DNA of 64,000 nt, taken from the NCBI RefSeq assembly GCF_028206995.1, contig NZ_JAQLFL010000009.1, forward strand, positions 19,308-83,307, written 5' to 3'. The notes under the pieces were generated by a model. It was not told the origin of the DNA, searched no databases, and saw only the letters and a list, made by a program, of their open reading frames with translations. The translations under genes and the position numbers were made by a program. This stretch comes from Collinsella aerofaciens (GTDB lineage: Bacteria; Actinomycetota; Coriobacteriia; Coriobacteriales; Coriobacteriaceae). Position 1 is the stretch's first letter. The number at the start of each line of letters is the position of its first letter. This document shows positions 52,630-61,589 of the stretch, piece after piece.

Positions 52630-53856
52630 CTAGGCCTGGGCGGCAGCAGAGCTGGGGCCCTGGACCTTTGCCCACGTCTTGAGCGACAGCGTATCGATCT
52701 CGATAAAGCCGGCGCTGGCCTTCTCGTCAAACGTGGTGTCGCGGTCGTAGGTAGCCAGACCGTAGTCGTAGAGGCTGAAGGGGCTCTTGCGGCCGACGAC
52801 ATGGCAGTTGCCCTTAAAGAACTTCAGACGGACAGTGCCGGTCACGAACTTCTGGGTATCGGCCATAAAGGCATCGAGCGCGTTTTTGAGCGGGCTGTAC
52901 CACTGGCCGTTGTACACGGCGGTGGCCCAATCCTGCTCGAGCTTGATCTTGGTCTTGAGCAGGTCGCCCTCGACGCAGATGTCCTCGAGCGCCTTGTGGG
53001 CGGTGATGAGCGTCAGGGCTCCGGGGACCTCATAGCACTCGCGGCTCTTAAGGCCCACCAGGCGATCCTCGACCAGATCGAGACGACCAAAGCCATTGTC
53101 GCCGGAGATCTTGTTGAGGGCGATGACGATCTCGGAGAGCTTCATCTTCTTGCCGTCTACGGCGACGGGCTTGCCGGCCTCAAACTCAACCTCGGTGTAG
53201 GTCGGGGTGTCCGGCGTGTCCTCGGGGTTCTTGGTCATAACCCAAGCGTCGTCGAGCGGCTCGTTCCAGGGATCCTCCAGGTGACCGCACTCAATGGCAC
53301 GACCCCACAGGTTGTCGTCGATGGAGTAGGGGTTGTCGTTGGCACCCTCGGGAACCGGCACGTTGTGGGCGTGGGCATAGGCGACCTCGTCGGGACGGCA
53401 CTTCAGGTCCCACTCGCGAACCGGGGCGATAACCTTGAGCTCGGGGTCGAGGGCCTTGACGGCGGCCTCAAAACGGACCTGATCGTTACCCTTGCCAGTG
53501 CAGCCGTGGGCGACGTAGGTCGCGCCAAACTCGTGGGCGACCTCGACAAGCTTCTTGGCAAGCAGCGGGCGAGACAGGGCGGAGAGCAGCGGATACTTAT
53601 TCTCGTACATGGAGTTTGCGGCGATGGCTTTGGTCAGGAACTCATCGGAGAACTCGTCGCGCAGGTCGAGCACCTGGCAATCGAGAACGCCCAGGTCGAG
53701 CGCCTTCTGCTTCTTGGCATCCAGTCCGGTCTCTTCCTGGCCCACGTTGCCGCAGACACAAACGACATCGAGATTCTTCTCGTCCTGGAGCCACTTGACA
53801 CATACGGATGTATCAAGACCACCGGAATATGCGAGAACGACTTTTTCCTTGCTCAT
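52630..53856 (-). CDS. argG: Argininosuccinate synthase
   Basis: 408 residues: KVVLAYSGGLDTSVCVKWL (P-loop for ATP), YVAHGCTGKGNDQVRFE, and NDNPYSIDDNLWGRAIECG. It joins citrulline and aspartate. ATG at 53856 precedes MSKEKVVLAYSGG; upstream codons are not family-like. With argH it completes arginine synthesis from citrulline; no carbamoyltransferase gene is in the window. Confidence 0.95.
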   Translation of the reverse strand: MSKEKVVLAYSGGLDTSVCVKWLQDEKNLDVVCVCGNVGQEETGLDAKKQKALDLGVLDCQVLDLRDEFSDEFLTKAIAANSMYENKYPLLSALSRPLLAKKLVEVAHEFGATYVAHGCTGKGNDQVRFEAAVKALDPELKVIAPVREWDLKCRPDEVAYAHAHNVPVPEGANDNPYSIDDNLWGRAIECGHLEDPWNEPLDDAWVMTKNPEDTPDTPTYTEVEFEAGKPVAVDGKKMKLSEIVIALNKISGDNGFGRLDLVEDRLVGLKSRECYEVPGALTLITAHKALEDICVEGDLLKTKIKLEQDWATAVYNGQWYSPLKNALDAFMADTQKFVTGTVRLKFFKGNCHVVGRKSPFSLYDYGLATYDRDTTFDEKASAGFIEIDTLSLKTWAKVQGPSSAAAQA

Positions 53857-54410
53857 GGCTGTTTCCTTTCGCCCTTGGTAGCTAGTTAGAACATCGGTCA
53901 GTTGCAAGTCATTTCAAGGTCATATACCGTGCAATATCAGGTTAAATAGCAAAAATCAGCACATACATGCCCTAGAAACATGCAGCAATGTCGTGCTAAA
54001 ACCCAACGACCTCAAAATGACTCTGTTGAGGCAATTCGCCCCATGCGGACAGAGACGATTGTTATCGTCGTCGGGAAATTGCGCGCTGGCGTCGGATGGC
54101 ATTGTCTGCAGTGGTGATGATCGTTACGAACTGCATCTGCCTCTCCTTTCACCTATCGCCGGGCGCAATTCTAATATCGTAAACGGTACCTTTTCCTCGG
54201 TAAGCGGTTGTTTTTCCGTCTCCGTTTTCGATGGTCGCTATATTACGCTAAAGTGCCCGCAGCACAAGCGACAAATTCAAATTTCTGAAAAGTTTTTTCA
54301 TTACTTTGTGAAGCGTGGTGCAAATACGCTCCGTTCCTGCGAAAATACGCCCGACTACGAATTGATGGTTATAACGTCTGAAACAATCTCGAAACGAAAG
54401 GCTCGCTTTT
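53857..54410. other. Long divergent intergenic region argG / HAD-IIB gene
   Basis: About 550 bases, AT-richer than its neighbours, especially 54230-54330. A 152-codon frame crosses it and overlaps the HAD start; its composition and lack of a ribosome-binding site argue against it. I see no ARG box that I would trust, and no repeat. Confidence 0.4.
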
Positions 54411-55238
54411 ATGCAAACTTACGAATCGGACGCCAATATCGGAAACATTAAGATTCTCGCCGTCGACATGGACAAGACGCTGCTGACCGACGAGCGCGTG
54501 CTGCCCCAGGGTCTTGATGAGCGCCTGGACAAGCTCGCCGACGCCGACATCGTATTCTGCCCCGCCAGCGGACGTCCCGCCCCCAAGCTCGAGGAGATGT
54601 TCGAGGGCGTCAAGAACCGCCTCGCCTTTTGTCCCGACAACGGAGCGTGCGTGATCTATCGCGGAGAGTATATCTATAAGAGCAATATCGACGCTGAACT
54701 GTATCAGCGGGTCTTGAGCCGCGCCTCGGAGGATTCGCGCGCCGTCCCCGTGCTGTGCTGCTACGACGAGTTCTATGTGCTTGCCCGTGACCATCAGTAT
54801 CACAACGAAATCAGCGTGTACTACAACACGATCAACTACGTCGATACCTTTGAGGGCCTTGACGTCGAATCCAACAAGATTTCGATCTTCTTCCCCGACT
54901 ACGACGCCGAGCCGGCGTTTCGCGAGGACTACAGCCCGGCATTCTCGGACCGACTCTACGTCACCAATGCTGGCCGCGAGTGGATCGACTTTATGAACCT
55001 GGGCGTCGACAAGGGTTCGGGTGTGGCGCATCTCTGCGAGCGCCTGGGCATCGATATCGCCGACGCCGCCGCTGTGGGCGACACCTACAACGATATCCCC
55101 ATGCTGGAGCGCGTCGGGCACAGCTTTATCGTGGACAATGCCGAGGAGCACATGAACGCACATGCCAAGTGGCGCATTCCGAGCAACAACGACGGGGGCG
55201 TACTGACGCTCATCGACGCCATCTTGGCGGCTCGTTAA
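54411..55238 (+). CDS. Cof-type HAD-IIB phosphatase
   Basis: 275 residues: ILAVDMDKTLLTDERVL (motif I), FCPASGRPAPKLEEM (motif II), DKGSGVAHLCERLGI (motif III Lys) and AAVGDTYNDIPMLERVG (motif IV). The C2 cap lies between motifs II and III. Likely a sugar-phosphate or flavin phosphatase; substrate unknown. RBS AACGAAAGG. Confidence 0.88.
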   Translation: MQTYESDANIGNIKILAVDMDKTLLTDERVLPQGLDERLDKLADADIVFCPASGRPAPKLEEMFEGVKNRLAFCPDNGACVIYRGEYIYKSNIDAELYQRVLSRASEDSRAVPVLCCYDEFYVLARDHQYHNEISVYYNTINYVDTFEGLDVESNKISIFFPDYDAEPAFREDYSPAFSDRLYVTNAGREWIDFMNLGVDKGSGVAHLCERLGIDIADAAAVGDTYNDIPMLERVGHSFIVDNAEEHMNAHAKWRIPSNNDGGVLTLIDAILAAR

Positions 55239-55250
55239 CGTTGCTCGTCG

Positions 55251-55376
55251 GACCTGGCCGGGCGAGCGGGTAAGTTTTTCGTTCGGTCAGGTCCTGGGCT
55301 CGCTCGGAAAGCACATTAAGTGCTTTCCGGCTCGTGCGGAATCTACGAAAAACTTACCCGCTCGCCCGGCCAGGTC
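55251..55376. repeat. Long hairpin element C
   Basis: A 126-base structure with perfect 32-base arms (55251-55282 and 55345-55376) starting GACCTGGCCGGGCGAGCGGG. Inside is a second perfect hairpin GGAAAGCAC-ATTAA-GTGCTTTCC (55306-55328). AGGTCCTG occurs in the loop and again just at the right border. It lies between convergent HAD and polA genes, but is much longer than a terminator needs. Confidence 0.9.
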
Positions 55377-55445
55377 CTGCGGTGACTTGCTTGCCGTCTG
55401 GATGGCGTCTTGGCGCCTAGATACTTTGGCTGATTTTTATTGAAC

Positions 55446-55479
55446 GAAGGACGCTCCTTGTTGATGAGGGGCGTCCTTC
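55446..55479. terminator. Terminator of polA
   Basis: Stem GAAGGACGC / GCGTCCTTC, followed on the minus strand by GTTCAATAAAA and on the plus strand by TGGTTTTGG; could stop both polA and the HAD transcript. Confidence 0.6.
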
Positions 55480-55513
55480 TGGTTTTGGTTACTTTGGGGT
55501 TGTTGGTGCTTCT

Positions 55514-58264
55514 TTATTTGGCATCGGCCCAGGTTATGCCGGTGCTGGCTTCGGCGATGAGGGGTACGCGTAGGTCTACGACGTGTTCCATGACGTCTTG
55601 GACCATGGCGGTCAGGCGCTCGACTTCGTCGATGGGGCACTCAAAGTCCAGTTCGTCGTGCACTTGCAGGATCATGTGGGCGGCAAAGCCTTCCTCTTCC
55701 AGGCGGCGGCTTACGCGGGCCATCGCGATCTTGATGATGTCGGCGGCGGTTCCCTGCATGGGGTGGTTCATGGCCGTGCGCTCGCCAAAGCCGCGGAGTT
55801 GCGGGTTTTTGGCCTTGAGCTCCGGAATATGACGACGGCGGCCGTACATGGTCTCGGCGTAGCCCATCTGCTTGGCGCGCGCCACCACGTTGTCGAGGAA
55901 CGTACGCACGCCCGGGTAGGCCTCGTAGTAGCGGTCGATCATGTCGCGTGCCTCGGCCATCGAGATATGCAGCGACTGCGACAGGCCGTAGGCCTGCTGG
56001 CCATACACGATGCCAAAGTTCACGGCCTTGGCGCGACTGCGCAAGTCGGGCGTTACCTCGGACACCGGCACACCAAACACGCGCGCCGCCGTCTCGGCAT
56101 GGAAGTCCTCGCCCTCGTTAAAGGCGCGCACCAAGTGCTCGTCACCCGAGAGATGCGCCAGCAGACGCAGCTCGATCTGCGAGTAGTCCACCGCCAAAAA
56201 GACGCTTCCCTCGCCTGCCGAAAACGCCGTCTTGACGGTACGACCCAGCTCCGAGCGCGTCGGGATGTTCTGCAGGTTCGGGTCGCTCGAGGACAGACGC
56301 CCCGTTGCTGTGATGGTCTGGTTGTACGTAGTGTGCACACGACCGTCACCGCGGCGTAGCGGGCCCAGCGTGTCCAGATAGGTGGACTTGATTTTGGACT
56401 TCTCACGCCAGTCCAAAATCAGGCGCACGATCTCGTGGTCGCGGGCAAGGTCACTCAGCACCTTGGCGTTGGTCGAATAATAGCCGCGCTTAGTCTTCTT
56501 GAGGCCCTTGGTCGGAAGCCCCATCACATCAAAGAGCACATGCGACAGCTGCATGGGACTGCCAATATTAAAGGTCTCGTCACCCGCCAGGTCACGAATG
56601 CTGCGCTCGACCTCGGCAATCTGAGTCGCCAGGCCCTCGGACAGACTATGCAGACGGTCGGGGTCTACGAGCATGCCCGCGCGCTCCATCTTGGCAAGCA
56701 CCGGCACGAGTGGCATCTCGATGCCATCGAACACGTTGGAGGCATTCTCACGGGCCATGCGGTCGCGCAGCGGTGCGACCAGCGCCAGCGTCAAGGCCGC
56801 CGTGCGAGCGGCGGGCGCGGGGGCGTCCTCGCCGGCACCCTCTGCACCGCGCGCCGCAGGCAGCGCCATCTGCAGATAGGTATCGGCCAGATACGCCTCA
56901 TCGAACTCGGAGCGGTCGGAATCCAGCAGGTAGGCGGCAACCACGGTATCGAAGATGCGCGTGGAATCGACTGCCAGCGGGTCCATAAGCTCGGGCTCAG
57001 AAGAATCGATGGGCGAAAGCTCGTGCAACAGCGCCTTCATATCCGGGCTCGCCACGCGACCCTCCATAAAGAGACGCACGAGCACGCCGGCAATCACGCC
57101 GTGGACGAAGTTGAAGCCCTCAACCTCAGCCGCCGCACCGCCGTCGCTCTCCTCGAGCGCAAACAGGCCCTTGGACGTCGCCAACCACAGCGTGCGCGTC
57201 AGGCCAAAGAGCGCGCCCTCTTCCTTGTCGTCGTCCACCACGGCGGCAACCCACTCGTCGGCATCAATCGCGCGGGAGACCTCAGCCGCAACGGCACCAA
57301 GCGCGTCAGCTTCGCCGGCAGCTGCACGAACCATCGCAGGCATCTCAAACATACTGGAGACAGCAGCAGCCCCGCCCTCGCCGCCGATCAGCGCCAAGAA
57401 ACGGTTCTGCATGGCGGTGATACCAAGCGTGCCCAGCGCAGCGGAAACCTCATCGGCAGAATACGCCGGGAAGGACGTCGCCTCAAAATCGAGCTCAACG
57501 GGCGCATCGGTGCGGATGGTCGCGACCTTGCGGCTCAGCAGCGCGTCGTCGATGTGCGCGCGCAGGTTCTCGCCCATCTTGCCCTTGACCTCGTCGGCAT
57601 GCGCGATGACTTCGTCCAGGCTACCGTACTTCGCAATGAGCGCACTCGCCTTTTTGGGACCGATGCCCGGTACACCGGGGATGTTGTCGGACGTATCGCC
57701 CTTTAGACCGTAAAAATCGGGCACGAGCGCCGGCGTAATGCCGTGATACAGGTCGTCCACGCTCTCGGGCGTCATGATCGCCACGTCAGACAGGCCCTTG
57801 CGGGTCGAGACCACGTTGACGTGCTCGGTCACGAGTTGATACATGTCGCGGTCGCCGGTCACCAGTAGCATGTCGCAGCCGGCCTGCTCGCCCAGGCGCG
57901 CCATGGTTCCCAGGATATCGTCGCCTTCCCAGCCCTCGGACTGCAGAATCGGCACGTTGAGCGCGGTGAGCAGCTCCTTGATCATCGGAAACTGCGCATG
58001 CAGATCGGGGTCCATGGGCGGGCGTTGCGCCTTATACTGCGGCAGCATCTCCATGCGCACGCGCGGTTTGCCCTTGTCAAACGCCACGACCACACCGTCG
58101 GGGTTAAAGGCATCGATCATCTTGAGAAACATGTTCAGAAAGCCGAAGATCGCGTTGGTGGGGCGGCCGTCCGGCGCATTCATGGTGGGCGGCACGGCGT
58201 GGAAGGCGCGGTGCATGAGCGAGTTGCCGTCGATAACGGCAAAGGTGCGGCGCTTGTCAGACAT
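55514..58264 (-). CDS. polA: DNA polymerase I
   Basis: 916 residues. Residues 1-290 are the 5' nuclease (VIDGNSLMHRAFHAVPP, VTGDRDMYQLV, LKGDTSDNIPGVPGIGPK). The middle is the 3'-5' exonuclease fold, but the metal-binding DxE signature is not present (the strand reads WVAAVVDDDKEEGALFGL), so proofreading is probably lost. Residues 540-916 are the polymerase: DYSQIELRLLAHLSGD, RSRAKAVNFGIVYGQ, HDELDFEC. ATG at 58264 after GAGG, 13 codons inside the longest frame. Confidence 0.95.
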   Translation of the reverse strand: MSDKRRTFAVIDGNSLMHRAFHAVPPTMNAPDGRPTNAIFGFLNMFLKMIDAFNPDGVVVAFDKGKPRVRMEMLPQYKAQRPPMDPDLHAQFPMIKELLTALNVPILQSEGWEGDDILGTMARLGEQAGCDMLLVTGDRDMYQLVTEHVNVVSTRKGLSDVAIMTPESVDDLYHGITPALVPDFYGLKGDTSDNIPGVPGIGPKKASALIAKYGSLDEVIAHADEVKGKMGENLRAHIDDALLSRKVATIRTDAPVELDFEATSFPAYSADEVSAALGTLGITAMQNRFLALIGGEGGAAAVSSMFEMPAMVRAAAGEADALGAVAAEVSRAIDADEWVAAVVDDDKEEGALFGLTRTLWLATSKGLFALEESDGGAAAEVEGFNFVHGVIAGVLVRLFMEGRVASPDMKALLHELSPIDSSEPELMDPLAVDSTRIFDTVVAAYLLDSDRSEFDEAYLADTYLQMALPAARGAEGAGEDAPAPAARTAALTLALVAPLRDRMARENASNVFDGIEMPLVPVLAKMERAGMLVDPDRLHSLSEGLATQIAEVERSIRDLAGDETFNIGSPMQLSHVLFDVMGLPTKGLKKTKRGYYSTNAKVLSDLARDHEIVRLILDWREKSKIKSTYLDTLGPLRRGDGRVHTTYNQTITATGRLSSSDPNLQNIPTRSELGRTVKTAFSAGEGSVFLAVDYSQIELRLLAHLSGDEHLVRAFNEGEDFHAETAARVFGVPVSEVTPDLRSRAKAVNFGIVYGQQAYGLSQSLHISMAEARDMIDRYYEAYPGVRTFLDNVVARAKQMGYAETMYGRRRHIPELKAKNPQLRGFGERTAMNHPMQGTAADIIKIAMARVSRRLEEEGFAAHMILQVHDELDFECPIDEVERLTAMVQDVMEHVVDLRVPLIAEASTGITWADAK

Positions 58265-58430
58265 ATTGAATACCTCGCTTTGGGCTGGGCACGGTTTGCT
58301 CACACCAGTTTACACGCTCCCCGCCCCGCGACCACCGCACATCAGGCTTCCCTGCCGCCGCGGGCCCGCGCGTGATACGATGGCTCACGGTACATCAACC
58401 AGCACGATCGATCCGAAAGGAGCCTGCGTC

Positions 58431-59828
58431 ATGGAGCGTCCCTGCGCATGGAAAAAGTACACGCCACAGCAAGTCGAGGAACTCGAGGAGCTTTGCCGCG
58501 GCTATAAGCAGTTTTTGAGCGAGAATAAGACCGAGCGCCTGTGCGTCAAGACCGGCATCAAGATGGCCGAGGAGGCGGGCTACGTCGACTTGGAGACCGT
58601 GATTGCCGAGGGCCGCACGCTCAAGGCCGGCGACAAGGTGTACGCCGCCAATCACGGCAAAGACCTCATGCTCGTCAACCTGGGCACCGCCCCGCTCGAG
58701 CAGGGCTTTAACATCCTGGGTGCTCACGTGGACTCGCCGCGCCTGGACCTTAAGCAGAATCCCGCCTTCGAGGCCGGCGACATGGCCTACCTCGACACGC
58801 ACTACTACGGCGGCGTCAAGAGCTACCACTGGGTGGCCTCCCCGCTCGCACTCGTGGGCGTCATCTGCAAAAAGGACGGCACCACCGTCGACATCAACAT
58901 CGGCGACAAGGCAGACGATCCGGTCTTTACCATCTCCGACCTGCTGATCCACCTCTCGAGCGAGCAGATGTCCAAGCCTGCCAAGGACGCCGTCGACGCC
59001 GAGATCCTCGACGTGATCGTGGGCGGCCGTCCCGTCAAGTTTGACGAGGACGACAAGGACGCTCCCAAGGAGCCCGTCAAGCAGATGTTCCTGGACATCC
59101 TCAAGGAGCAGTACGACGTCGAGGAGGAGGACTTCCTCTCCGCCGAGATCGAGGTCGTGCCCGCCGGCCCCGCCCGCGACATGGGCCTCGACCGCTCCAT
59201 GATTCTGGGCTATGGCCATGACGACCGCGTCTGTGCCTACCCCTCCATGCTTGCCCAAATCGACGTCGCCAACGTGGAGCGCACGAGCATCACGCTCATC
59301 GTCGACAAGGAGGAGATCGGCTCCGTGGGTGCCACCGGCATGACGAGCCGCTTCTTCGAGAACACCGTCGCCGAGATCATGACGCTCGCCGGCGAGGATA
59401 GCCCGCTGGCCCTGCGCCGCGCGCTCGCCCGCAGCCGCATGCTCTCCTCCGACGTGTCCGCCGGTTTCGACCCGGGCTATGCCGGCAAGTTCGAGACGAA
59501 GAACGCCGCCTTTATGGGTCGTGGCCTGTGCTTTAACAAGTACACGGGCAGCCGCGGCAAGGGCGGTTCCAACGACGCCGATGCCGAGTACGTGGCCCTC
59601 GTCCGCGACATCATGGACGAGGCCGGCGTGGACTTCCAGACCTGTGAGCTCGGTCGCGTCAACGCGGGCGGTGGCGGCACCATTGCCTACATCATGGCCA
59701 AGTATGGCATGAACGTCATCGACTCCGGCGTTGCCGTCCTGTCCATGCACGCCCTGTGGGAGGTCGCCAACAAGGCCGATATCTACGAGGCCTACCGCGG
59801 CTACAAAGCCTTCCTCGAGCGCGCCTAG
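58431..59828 (+). CDS. M18-family aminopeptidase
   Basis: 465 residues: FNILGAHVDSPRLDLKQNP (zinc His-x-Asp), THYYGGVKSYHW, LIVDKEEIGSVGATGM (Glu-Glu) and a late VLSMHALWEVANKADIY (final His). These are the zinc and catalytic residues of M18 aminopeptidases, which take acidic or other N-terminal residues. ATG at 58431 after GAAAGGAG; the long upstream frame is antisense to polA. Confidence 0.92.
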   Translation: MERPCAWKKYTPQQVEELEELCRGYKQFLSENKTERLCVKTGIKMAEEAGYVDLETVIAEGRTLKAGDKVYAANHGKDLMLVNLGTAPLEQGFNILGAHVDSPRLDLKQNPAFEAGDMAYLDTHYYGGVKSYHWVASPLALVGVICKKDGTTVDINIGDKADDPVFTISDLLIHLSSEQMSKPAKDAVDAEILDVIVGGRPVKFDEDDKDAPKEPVKQMFLDILKEQYDVEEEDFLSAEIEVVPAGPARDMGLDRSMILGYGHDDRVCAYPSMLAQIDVANVERTSITLIVDKEEIGSVGATGMTSRFFENTVAEIMTLAGEDSPLALRRALARSRMLSSDVSAGFDPGYAGKFETKNAAFMGRGLCFNKYTGSRGKGGSNDADAEYVALVRDIMDEAGVDFQTCELGRVNAGGGGTIAYIMAKYGMNVIDSGVAVLSMHALWEVANKADIYEAYRGYKAFLERA

Positions 59829-59867
59829 CAAACCCTCGTAAGGCGCATCAAACCAGCCCTTTATAAC

Positions 59868-59930
59868 TTGCGGTGGAATACGGACTAAACTGGCCCATAA
59901 ACAGCCAAAACAGACCGTATTCCACCGCAA
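59868..59930. repeat. Palindromic repeat family A, copy 4 (subtype GTGGAATA)
   Basis: Arms TTGCGGTGGAATACGG (59868-59883) and CCGTATTCCACCGCAA (59915-59930), 16 perfect bases with imperfect extensions. It differs from copies 1-3 by A to G in both arms' complement (GTGAAATA to GTGGAATA). It lies 22 bases upstream of yaaA and carries the T-run TTTTTT on its right, so it may end the aminopeptidase transcript. Confidence 0.85.
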
Positions 59931-59952
59931 CTTTTTTGGCAGAGGAGAGCCC

Positions 59953-60762
59953 ATGCTGCAGGTCATCATTTCGCCCGCCAAGCAGATGCGCGCGGCCCAA
60001 GATGCTTTTGAAGTCCTGGGCATCCCACCCTTTGTGCGCGAGACGGCTCGCCTCCACCGCGCACTGCTAGATATCGAGCGGAATGAAGGCAGCGGCGGCC
60101 TGCAGGCGCTGTGGAACGTGAGTGACAAACTGCTGGGACCTTGCCTCAACACCCTGCATGAGTTCGGGCCCATCCTGAAAAGCGGCGATCTCGACAATCC
60201 CGCACTCGCCCGTCACCTCTCCCCTGCCGCCATGTCCTATCACGGCATTCAATACCAGAGCATGGCACCCGAGGTGATGGATTCCGCGCAGCTCGCATGG
60301 CTGCAAGACCATCTGTGGATCCTCTCCGGCCTCTACGGGTGCGTTCGTCCCTTTCATGCCGTCGAACCGTATCGGCTGGAGATGGGCGCGAAGCTTGTCG
60401 TCGACGGTGCCCGAGACCTCTACGCATTTTGGAGCGATAAGCTCGCGCGGGCTATCGCCCCGGCAGGTTCAAACACCACGATCGTCAACCTCGCCAGCGT
60501 AGAGTATGCCAAAGCCGTTCTGCCCCACCTCGCGGGCGACGCCACAGCCGTCACGTGCCTCTTTGGCGAGGGTATCCGCAACGGGAAGCCCATCCAACGG
60601 TCGACCGCCAGCAGAAAGGCGCGCGGCTCCATGGTGCGGTGGATGGCAGAAAACAAGCTCGAGGATGCAAGCGAACTTACCGCATTCAACATCGGCTATC
60701 GCCACGTCCCCGAGCTCTCATACCTAGGCACCCTCATGTTCATCAACGAACAGATGCTCTAG
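59953..60762 (+). CDS. yaaA: YaaA/DUF328 peroxide-stress protein
   Basis: 269 residues: MLQVIISPAKQM, FDAYxG-like region (LWILSGLYGCVRPFHAVEPYR) and LVNLAS-like (TIVNLASVEYAKAVLP). In E. coli YaaA lowers iron-driven damage under peroxide and binds DNA. A small anaerobe with many Fe-S enzymes would profit from it. Copies 4 and 5 of repeat family A lie on either side. Confidence 0.9.
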   Translation: MLQVIISPAKQMRAAQDAFEVLGIPPFVRETARLHRALLDIERNEGSGGLQALWNVSDKLLGPCLNTLHEFGPILKSGDLDNPALARHLSPAAMSYHGIQYQSMAPEVMDSAQLAWLQDHLWILSGLYGCVRPFHAVEPYRLEMGAKLVVDGARDLYAFWSDKLARAIAPAGSNTTIVNLASVEYAKAVLPHLAGDATAVTCLFGEGIRNGKPIQRSTASRKARGSMVRWMAENKLEDASELTAFNIGYRHVPELSYLGTLMFINEQML

Positions 60763-60805
60763 AGCCGGCACCCAACACTGACCCGCTCAGCCTTCTCTAT
60801 ATAAC

Positions 60806-60866
60806 TTGCGGTGGAATAATTCCTATTTGAGCCTTTTTCGCACAATCAGGAACTATTCCACCGCAA
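60806..60866. repeat. Palindromic repeat family A, copy 5 (subtype GTGGAATA)
   Basis: Arms TTGCGGTGGAATAATTCCT (60806-60824) and AGGAACTATTCCACCGCAA (60848-60866), 19 bases with one mismatch. Like copy 4 it starts AACTTGCGGTGGAATA and ends CACCGCAACTTTT. Only the outer 13-base core is shared with the other copies; the inner part differs but still pairs. Confidence 0.85.
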
Positions 60867-60896
60867 CTTTTATGAATTGGCTGCTAGGCTCGACAC

Positions 60897-61418
60897 CTAT
60901 TCTGCTAGACCGTCGGCCTTTGCAATCCCGTTTGTCGAACCGTCCTGATAGACAATCTTGACGTGCTCGACCTCGGACACCGCAACACCCGACGGGGGCT
61001 CCAGGCGCCATTCCGTCAGCGCGATATCCATCGTCGTGGGCACATCCCCTTGATCTTTGAGCTTCACCGTCAACGTTTTGAACGTCGCATCATACGTCAC
61101 GCGTTCGATTTCCTCACCAGGAATAGACCCACCACTCAGCTGCAACTGCACAAACTCATCGCACGGGTACCAATAATCGCCCGGAACGGCGAGCGTATTG
61201 GCATTACCGCCAGTACTCCTCACCGTCATAATCGGTAGGCTATCATCAGCCTCGAACTCCCATGCAGCGCCGCCGCGACCACCAAACGTCCAGATACAAA
61301 AGGCAATCACCAGCACGGCAAGCACCGCAAAACCGATCGCGACAAGGCCATGGTGCGCACGGCTTTCCTCGGCCGATACATCCCATTGCGTCTCTCGATA
61401 TAGATGCTTGTCTTCCAT
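60897..61418 (-). CDS. Membrane-anchored protein of unknown function
   Basis: 173 residues. A 25-residue cytoplasmic start, one hydrophobic helix (VAIGFAVLAVLVIAFCIWTF, about residues 26-45) and an extracytoplasmic part of about 125 residues with no recognised domain (TVRSTGGNANTLAVPGDYWY, LKDQGDVPTTMDIALTEW). ATG after GAGGAGG. Divergent from thiC; the start is 72 bases from the TPP riboswitch. Confidence 0.7.
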   Translation of the reverse strand: MEDKHLYRETQWDVSAEESRAHHGLVAIGFAVLAVLVIAFCIWTFGGRGGAAWEFEADDSLPIMTVRSTGGNANTLAVPGDYWYPCDEFVQLQLSGGSIPGEEIERVTYDATFKTLTVKLKDQGDVPTTMDIALTEWRLEPPSGVAVSEVEHVKIVYQDGSTNGIAKADGLAE

Positions 61419-61489
61419 GTTCGCCTCCTCACAGGCACGCTCGTTAGGCCAATCGTACCCATTCGAGCTATACTTGAGCCCATTACATA

Positions 61490-61581
61490 AACGGGGGGCT
61501 TGCAGGACAAGACGGCAGGCTGAGATTGGGCGCGCCCGCCCTGACCCGCAAACCTGATATGGGTAATGCCAACGAAGGGAG
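61490..61581 (+). promoter_or_regulatory. TPP riboswitch (THI element)
   Basis: Conserved blocks in order: ACGGGGGGC, GGCTGAGATTGGG, ACCCGCAAACCTGATATGGG, TAATGCCAACGAAGGGA. These are the TPP aptamer signatures (CUGAGA, ACCUGAU, AAUGCCAGCGNAGGGA). The final GAAGGGAG is also the Shine-Dalgarno of thiC, eight bases from the ATG, so TPP binding would hide the ribosome site. Confidence 0.95.
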
Positions 61582-61589
61582 CCGTGCCA

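Noticed and set aside
53993..54451. A 152-codon frame upstream of the HAD-IIB gene
   Set aside because: No Shine-Dalgarno, AT-rich atypical codons, no recognisable motif, and overlap with the well-supported HAD start.
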